From Deltaproteobacteria bacterium (GTDB lineage Bacteria; Myxococcota; Myxococcia; SLRQ01), in the NCBI GenBank assembly GCA_029210625.1, contig JARGFU010000012.1, positions 1-64,000 of the forward strand: 64,000 nt of DNA. The letters are read 5' to 3'. Of the stretch, positions 63,879 to 64,000 are shown in pieces; the first letter of the stretch is position 1, and each line of letters opens with the position of its first letter. Made by a program: the position numbers and the translations under genes. Below the pieces are notes generated by a model. It made no database searches. It worked only from the letters and a program-made list of their open reading frames with translations, and was not told the origin of the DNA.

Positions 63879-64000
63879 TAGTCCAGGGTGCGGGAGAGCC
63901 CCTCGATGAGGGGCACCTTCGGCTCCCAGCCGAGCACCTGCTTCGCGCGGGTGATGTCCGGGCAGCGCACCTTCGGATCGCCGGTGGGCAGCTCGCTGTA
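63848..64000 (-). CDS. UDP-glucuronate decarboxylase (3' end only)
   Basis: The last 50 codons of a gene entering from the right edge, ending in TGA at 63848-63850. The visible peptide contains [19 protein letters not shown] and [13 protein letters not shown], then RTLDYYRE, the C-terminal signature of extended short-chain dehydrogenases of the UXS type (DDPxxRxPDITxAxxxLGWEPxVxLxEGL). With ugd nearby, conversion of UDP-glucuronate to UDP-xylose is the natural reading. A related NAD-dependent epimerase cannot be excluded without the N-terminus. This short stretch would also be a good place to check the overlapping ends with the GT2 gene. Confidence 0.75.
   Translation of the reverse strand, partial: YSELPTGDPKVRCPDITRAKQVLGWEPKVPLIEGLSRTLDYYRERSRSNA

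Overview
The window is a gap-free stretch of GC-rich (roughly 70 %) chromosomal DNA from a Gram-negative bacterium. Outer-membrane beta-barrels, a TonB-dependent receptor, many lipobox lipoproteins and menaquinone synthesis (MenB) all point that way. Asp/Gly/Ala-rich linkers followed by Cys-rich modules, large secreted zinc metalloproteases, GYF_2/DUF4388-like and TPR fusions, and an HflX with a long N-terminus suggest a Myxococcota or other former Deltaproteobacteria member. This assignment is an inference from gene style, because the window has no rRNA or tRNA gene.

Layout. 1-2.1 kb: remains of an IS91-family transposase gene cut by the end of a second IS (probably IS21-like), then a MazF toxin/antitoxin pair with an apparently leaderless antitoxin mRNA. 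2.1-11 kb: menB, a TonB receptor with a YfiR-like periplasmic protein, slyX, a Cys-rich lipoprotein, a threonine-aldolase-type enzyme, a CDF metal exporter, a GNAT protein and a lipoprotein. 11-18 kb: a secretome block with a TGase-elicitor-type transglutaminase carrying a C-terminal P-domain-like module, its partner lipoprotein, an Ig/lamin-tail surface protein and a zinc metalloprotease. 18-24 kb: an aldo/keto reductase, two tandem paralogues of unknown family, a divergent YchF GTPase and unknown genes around a 61-bp palindromic REP-like unit. 24.7-28 kb: a carbamoyl-phosphate module of ornithine carbamoyltransferase and a cyclic-2,3-diphosphoglycerate-synthetase-like P-loop protein, divergent from carbamate kinase. 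28-35.8 kb: a GNAT protein, a poly(A)-polymerase-family protein with acidic and Arg/Gly tails, a PHP phosphoesterase, an M20 peptidase, an aldehyde-dehydrogenase homologue lacking both catalytic residues, and a secreted transglutaminase-like protein. 35.8-38.9 kb: a chemoreceptor signalling domain fused to an oligopeptide-binding-protein domain, the most unusual gene here. 39.3-48.5 kb: DedA, a SprT-like peptidase, a giant metzincin lipoprotein in an operon with a beta-barrel, an NFACT/RqcH-type protein and a Lys/Ala histone-H1-like protein. 48.9-58.8 kb: a Cys-rich lipoprotein, a ComF-type protein, rlmH, rsfS, proA and proB, then hflX, a membrane winged-helix candidate, yhbY and a GYF_2/DUF4388/DnaJ fusion. 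58.9-64 kb: a polysaccharide locus with a Wzy-like ligase/polymerase with TPRs, UDP-glucose dehydrogenase, a small lipoprotein, a GT2 glycosyltransferase and the 3' end of a UDP-glucuronate decarboxylase.

How the genes work together. The right end makes nucleotide sugars (UDP-glucose to UDP-glucuronate, then probably UDP-xylose) and polymerises or ligates glycans. The block at 51.2-56.3 kb joins proline synthesis to ribosome maintenance (RsfS, RlmH, HflX). The secretome genes suggest an organism that acts on external protein.

Non-genic structure that deserves attention: dispersed CGTGNA hexanucleotide arrays with alternating pyrimidine-purine character (28.06, 51.03 and 51.11 kb), a cluster of nested inverted repeats at 38.9-39.3 kb, and an AT-rich palindromic promoter upstream of the histone-like gene. 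No CRISPR array, tRNA, rRNA or riboswitch was recognised. All function calls come from reading motifs by eye; no database search was run.
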